From positions 1 to 38,587 of the forward strand of contig CANHAH010000012.1 of the NCBI GenBank assembly GCA_947458705.1: DNA of 38,587 nt. Reading direction: 5' to 3'. The DNA is from Opitutia bacterium (GTDB lineage: Bacteria > Verrucomicrobiota > Verrucomicrobiia > Opitutales > Opitutaceae). Shown here in pieces: positions 37,411-38,587 of the stretch. Both the position numbers and the translations under genes were made by a program. The notes under the pieces are model-generated. The model searched no databases, was not told the origin of the DNA, and worked only from the letters and a program-made list of their open reading frames with translations. How positions within the stretch are numbered: the stretch's first letter is position 1; each line of letters begins with the position of its first letter.

Positions 37411-38587
37411 TTAAAGCGCGTGGAGGGCGCGCTTGCTGACGGCGAGTGCGGCTTCTTTGACTGCTTCACTCATCGTCGGGTGCGCGTGAACGGTACGCGC
37501 GAGGTCTTCGGCACTGCCGCCATACTCCATGTGCGTCACGATCTCGCTGATTAATTCGCCGGCGCCTTTACCGAGAATTTGGGCGCCGAGGATTTTATCG
37601 GTTTTCGCGTCAGCGATGATTTTGACGTAGCCTTCGGTGGCGTCGTTGGCGAGGGCGCGGCCGTTGGCGGCAAAGTTGAATTTACCGACGTTGATCGCGA
37701 GGCCGGCGGCTTTCGCGGCGTCTTCGCCGAGGCCAATCGAGGCGACTTCGGGATCGGTGTAAACGATTGCTGGGATCAGATCCCAGTTCACGTGACCGGC
37801 TTTGCTAGCGATCCATTCAGCGACGGCGACGCCGTCTTCTTCGGCTTTGTGCGCGAGCATGGGACCGGCGACCACATCGCCGAGCGCCCATATACCGGGG
37901 ACGTTGGTCTTGAGGTGCGCGTCGACTTTGATGCGTTTTTTATCGTCGAGCTGCACGCCGGCGAGATCGAGGCCGAGGCTGTCGGTGAACGGTCGACGAC
38001 CGACGGCGACGAGGACTTTGTCGGCGGGGAAGGAAATTTTTTCGGTGCCGCGCTCGGCGGTGAGGACGCCTTTGGCGTAGCCGGTGACTTTCGCGCCGGT
38101 CTCGATCTTGAGGCCTTGCTTGGTGAGGATGCGGGTGAAGTTGCGGACGATGTCGTCGTCGTAGGTTGCGATGATTTTAGGGAGAAATTCGACGACCGTG
38201 ACATCGGCGCCGAGGCGAGACCAGACCGAGCCGAGTTCGAGCCCGATGGCGCCACCGCCGACAACCACGAGTTTCTTCGGGACGCTGGAGAAGTTAATGG
38301 CTTGATCGCTGGAGACGACGCTGGTGCCGTCAAATTTCATAAACGGCAACTCGACAGGCGCAGAGCCGGTCGCGATGACGATGTTTTTGGCGGTGAGCAT
38401 TTCGTCGCCGACTTTCACCGTAGTCGGCGATGTGAAGCTCGCGGCGCCTGTGAGGACGGTGATCTTACGGCCCTTAGCGAGTTGGGCGACGCCCCCGACG
38501 AGCTTCGTGACGACGTCGTCTTTTTTCTTCAACAACGTGGCGAGGTCAAGTTCGACGCCGGTGAGTTTGATGCCGTGCGCGGCGGCG
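37411..38587 (-). CDS. lpdA: Dihydrolipoyl dehydrogenase, N-terminus beyond window end
   Basis: Frame open to window end (AAAHGIKLTGVELDLATLLKKKDDVVTKL...); NIVIATGSAPVELPF, VVGGGAIGLELGSVWSRLGADVTVVEF, VDAHLKTNVPGIWALGDVVAGPMLAHKAEEDGVAVAE, HAHPTMSEAVKEAAL. Confidence 0.95.
   Translation of the reverse strand, partial: AAAHGIKLTGVELDLATLLKKKDDVVTKLVGGVAQLAKGRKITVLTGAASFTSPTTVKVGDEMLTAKNIVIATGSAPVELPFMKFDGTSVVSSDQAINFSSVPKKLVVVGGGAIGLELGSVWSRLGADVTVVEFLPKIIATYDDDIVRNFTRILTKQGLKIETGAKVTGYAKGVLTAERGTEKISFPADKVLVAVGRRPFTDSLGLDLAGVQLDDKKRIKVDAHLKTNVPGIWALGDVVAGPMLAHKAEEDGVAVAEWIASKAGHVNWDLIPAIVYTDPEVASIGLGEDAAKAAGLAINVGKFNFAANGRALANDATEGYVKIIADAKTDKILGAQILGKGAGELISEIVTHMEYGGSAEDLARTVHAHPTMSEAVKEAALAVSKRALHAL

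Overview
This 38.6-kb window is high-GC, gene-dense bacterial chromosome. The protein content (Opitutaceae-like TonB receptor style, DUF1080/PA14 secreted proteins) suggests Verrucomicrobiota; that is an inference. I support about 31 protein-coding genes and saw no rRNA, tRNA, CRISPR array or insertion sequence. The main feature is a tightly packed purine/ureide catabolic block (about 18.35-30.74 kb): guanine deaminase (divergent), malate synthase, OHCU decarboxylase, HIU hydrolase, allantoate amidohydrolase, allantoinase, (S)-ureidoglycine aminohydrolase, a plant-type ureidoglycolate amidohydrolase, a single-chain fused xanthine dehydrogenase, and convergent XdhC. Together they form a plant-like, urea-free route from purines to glyoxylate and on to malate, but no urate oxidase is visible. 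Other modules: glycerate kinase-NamZ(DUF1343)-SSS symporter-TPR membrane protein; TonB receptor followed by a MatB/MatC-like malonate pair; a beta-propeller/cupredoxin protein with a DUF1080/PA14 partner; a ClpP paralog with an acidic N-terminus and a pseudoknot-capable hairpin beside its stop codon; the ATP-grasp/alpha-E/transglutaminase module with a poly-Gln tail; and a truncated dihydrolipoyl dehydrogenase at the right edge. All family calls come from reading motifs, not from database searches.
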